Shown one piece after another: positions 63,010 to 64,000 of a DNA stretch of 64,000 nt. This DNA is from Actinernus sp. WN-2022 (lineage: Eukaryota > Cnidaria > Anthozoa > Actiniaria > Actinernidae). The notes beneath the pieces were generated by a model, which did no database searches, was not told where the DNA came from, and was given only the letters and a program-made list of their open reading frames with translations. The first letter of the stretch is position 1, and every line of letters begins with the position of its first letter. The DNA is taken from positions 54,411,352 through 54,475,351 of the forward strand of contig JAOWCC010001634.1 in assembly GCA_030867875.1 (NCBI GenBank). The letters run 5' to 3'. A program made the position numbers and the translations under genes.

Positions 63010-63654
63010 ATGCCACACAAAGCAGTTCTTTCGCCAGACCAGATCCAAAGTATTGCTTCGGGAGAGGTTGGTATTCGAGAGGCAGTACGACTCTACGGTA
63101 TAGGACAAGGTAGAGCCTACCGAATCCAGAAAGGTTTGGAAACGCCTCCCACCGCTACAACTATACAAACCGAGACCAAACAGCTTGCCAAACCCCAAAA
63201 ACAACCACAAGCCGAGCCAATGCAGGATATGGTAGTCCTAGAGCGAATACAGGATCTAGAACGAAAAGTGCACAACCTAGAGAAGGACCAATATACCGCA
63301 AGACAGCAAGTCGATATAGCAGAAGATCCAAGCCTACCACAAACCGAACCAAAGCAGGATGTAGCCGAACTACTGGAGTATATACAAGAACTGGAGACAG
63401 ATCTAGACGCTGCAACCCTGCGAGCCGATATAGCAGAAATAGCAAAGTCGAACACCAAAGAAGTAGTATGGCCAATTGTGCTTCTCGGTATCCTTGCTAT
63501 AGTCGTTGCAATCGAAGAATATCGAGCAAGAAATAGAAAGCATATAGGACCCACCAAATTGGAAGAAAAAAAGAGCAAACACATAGAGCCCGCCAAATTG
63601 GAAGGAAGTAGACCAAACCCACATATACATAGACCACCACCCGACATGGAGTAG
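63010..63654 (+). CDS. HTH, coiled-coil, membrane protein of element D ending in PDME
   Basis: 214 residues from ATG 63010; the frame is open upstream to 62893, but the upstream part lies in the repeat leader. Residues 8-42 look like a helix-turn-helix (SPDQIQSIASGEVGIREAVRL). Two coiled-coil stretches follow (VLERIQDLERKVHNLEK; LLEYIQELETDLDAATLRA), then a transmembrane helix (VVWPIVLLGILAIVVAIEEY) and a basic, Pro-rich tail ending in PPDME. The order membrane helix, basic segment, Pro-rich tail, PDME matches the 116-residue protein of element B. Function unknown. Confidence 0.65.
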   Translation: MPHKAVLSPDQIQSIASGEVGIREAVRLYGIGQGRAYRIQKGLETPPTATTIQTETKQLAKPQKQPQAEPMQDMVVLERIQDLERKVHNLEKDQYTARQQVDIAEDPSLPQTEPKQDVAELLEYIQELETDLDAATLRADIAEIAKSNTKEVVWPIVLLGILAIVVAIEEYRARNRKHIGPTKLEEKKSKHIEPAKLEGSRPNPHIHRPPPDME

Positions 63655-64000
63655 GAAATTGCCGATGTAGACCACCACGAGCAAAGTGCAAACAAAGACA
63701 ACATACGAATATAGACGTAGACAACCACAAACAAAGTGCAAACGAACACAACATACGGATATAGATGTAGACCACCACAAGCAAAGCAAAAATAGAAAAC
63801 AAGTAGCATCGCAAAAAAAAGAAAACAAGTAGCAAAGCAAAAATAGAAAACAAGTAGCATCGCAAAAAAAAACAAGTAGCAAAGCAAAAATAGAAAACAG
63901 TAGCATCGCAAAAAATAGAAAACAAGTAGCAAAGCAAAAATAGAAAACAAGTAGCATCGCAAAAAAAAAAAAAAGTAGCAAAGCAAAAATAGAAAACAAG
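63655..64000. repeat. Tandem repeats after the element D membrane gene
   Basis: First a roughly 60 bp unit with gtagaccaccac and caacatacgaatatagac, then units of gcaaaaatagaaaacaagta plus gcatc to the window end. The Phe/Cys-rich minus-strand frames across it are artefacts. Confidence 0.9.

Larger units (their letters stand above)
59513..64000. mobile_element. Element D: left end of another AGTAGTA-ended virus-like element
   Basis: Begins with agtagtatatgaattgttgc and a 184 bp palindrome, as in elements A and B. Base composition changes from AT-rich host to more GC-rich coding. Two long plus-strand genes follow and the window ends inside a tandem repeat. No PolB, integrase or capsid is seen in this part. 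Confidence 0.75.

Noticed and set aside
63117..63999. Long Phe/Leu/Cys-rich minus-strand ORFs up to 289 residues
   Set aside because: They run over tandem repeats and antisense to the HTH/coiled-coil gene; composition artefacts.

Overview
The window is a piece of an animal (metazoan) nuclear genome, most probably a cnidarian. The evidence is a spliced host gene of the FBXW10 type on the minus strand (six exons between 40579 and 57700 whose splice phases all agree), degraded CR1/L2-like LINEs, a DIRS-type tyrosine-recombinase retroelement, a tRNA-derived SINE and several small foldback elements. The cnidarian assignment rests on the general look of the repeats and of the virus-like proteins. 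It is inference, not proof.

About half of the window is endogenous virus-like DNA of the Polinton/Maverick type, and the pieces are nested. An outer AT-rich mosaic (element A, 1651-28064) carries a broken protein-primed-type family B DNA polymerase, an intact retroviral-type integrase and a frameshifted capsid-like gene. A 17.4 kb element (element B, 9835-27215) has inserted inside it, with a 5-6 bp target duplication. Element B is nearly complete: TIRs that each carry the promoter and F-box half of an ankyrin gene, a small membrane ORF, a Cys-rich protein, a TFIIB/VLTF3-like factor, membrane proteins, a penton-like minor capsid candidate, a major capsid candidate, an A32-type packaging ATPase, an integrase, PolB and a C2H2 zinc-finger protein. 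Its late genes are packed with TGATG/TAATG overlaps, and several early-looking genes share one promoter motif. Damage is slight: one in-frame stop in PolB, one in the minor capsid gene, one frameshift at the integrase N-terminus, and a TTAA-flanked MITE in front of one gene.

Directly right of element A lies a truncated adintovirus-like block (28065 to about 33930) of a different lineage: C-terminal capsid fragment, adenain-like protease, packaging ATPase, arginine-rich core proteins and small minus-strand ORFs. It is followed by two LINE remnants. One LINE is split by a TTAA-flanked element, which is itself split by a 2.4 kb element with AGTAGTA ends and about 600 bp TIRs (36250-38614).

From 39.2 to 59.5 kb there is host sequence: the FBXW10-like gene with repeat-filled introns (DIRS element 45.4-50.4 kb, MITEs, SINE, LINE). 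At 59513 another AGTAGTA-ended palindrome opens element D, which runs off the window. It encodes an 841-residue protein with a faint replication-initiator-like pattern and a coiled-coil membrane protein.

A common theme is that the virus-like elements begin with AGTAGTA. Most of these ends are followed by a 70-255 bp near-perfect palindrome able to fold into a terminal hairpin.
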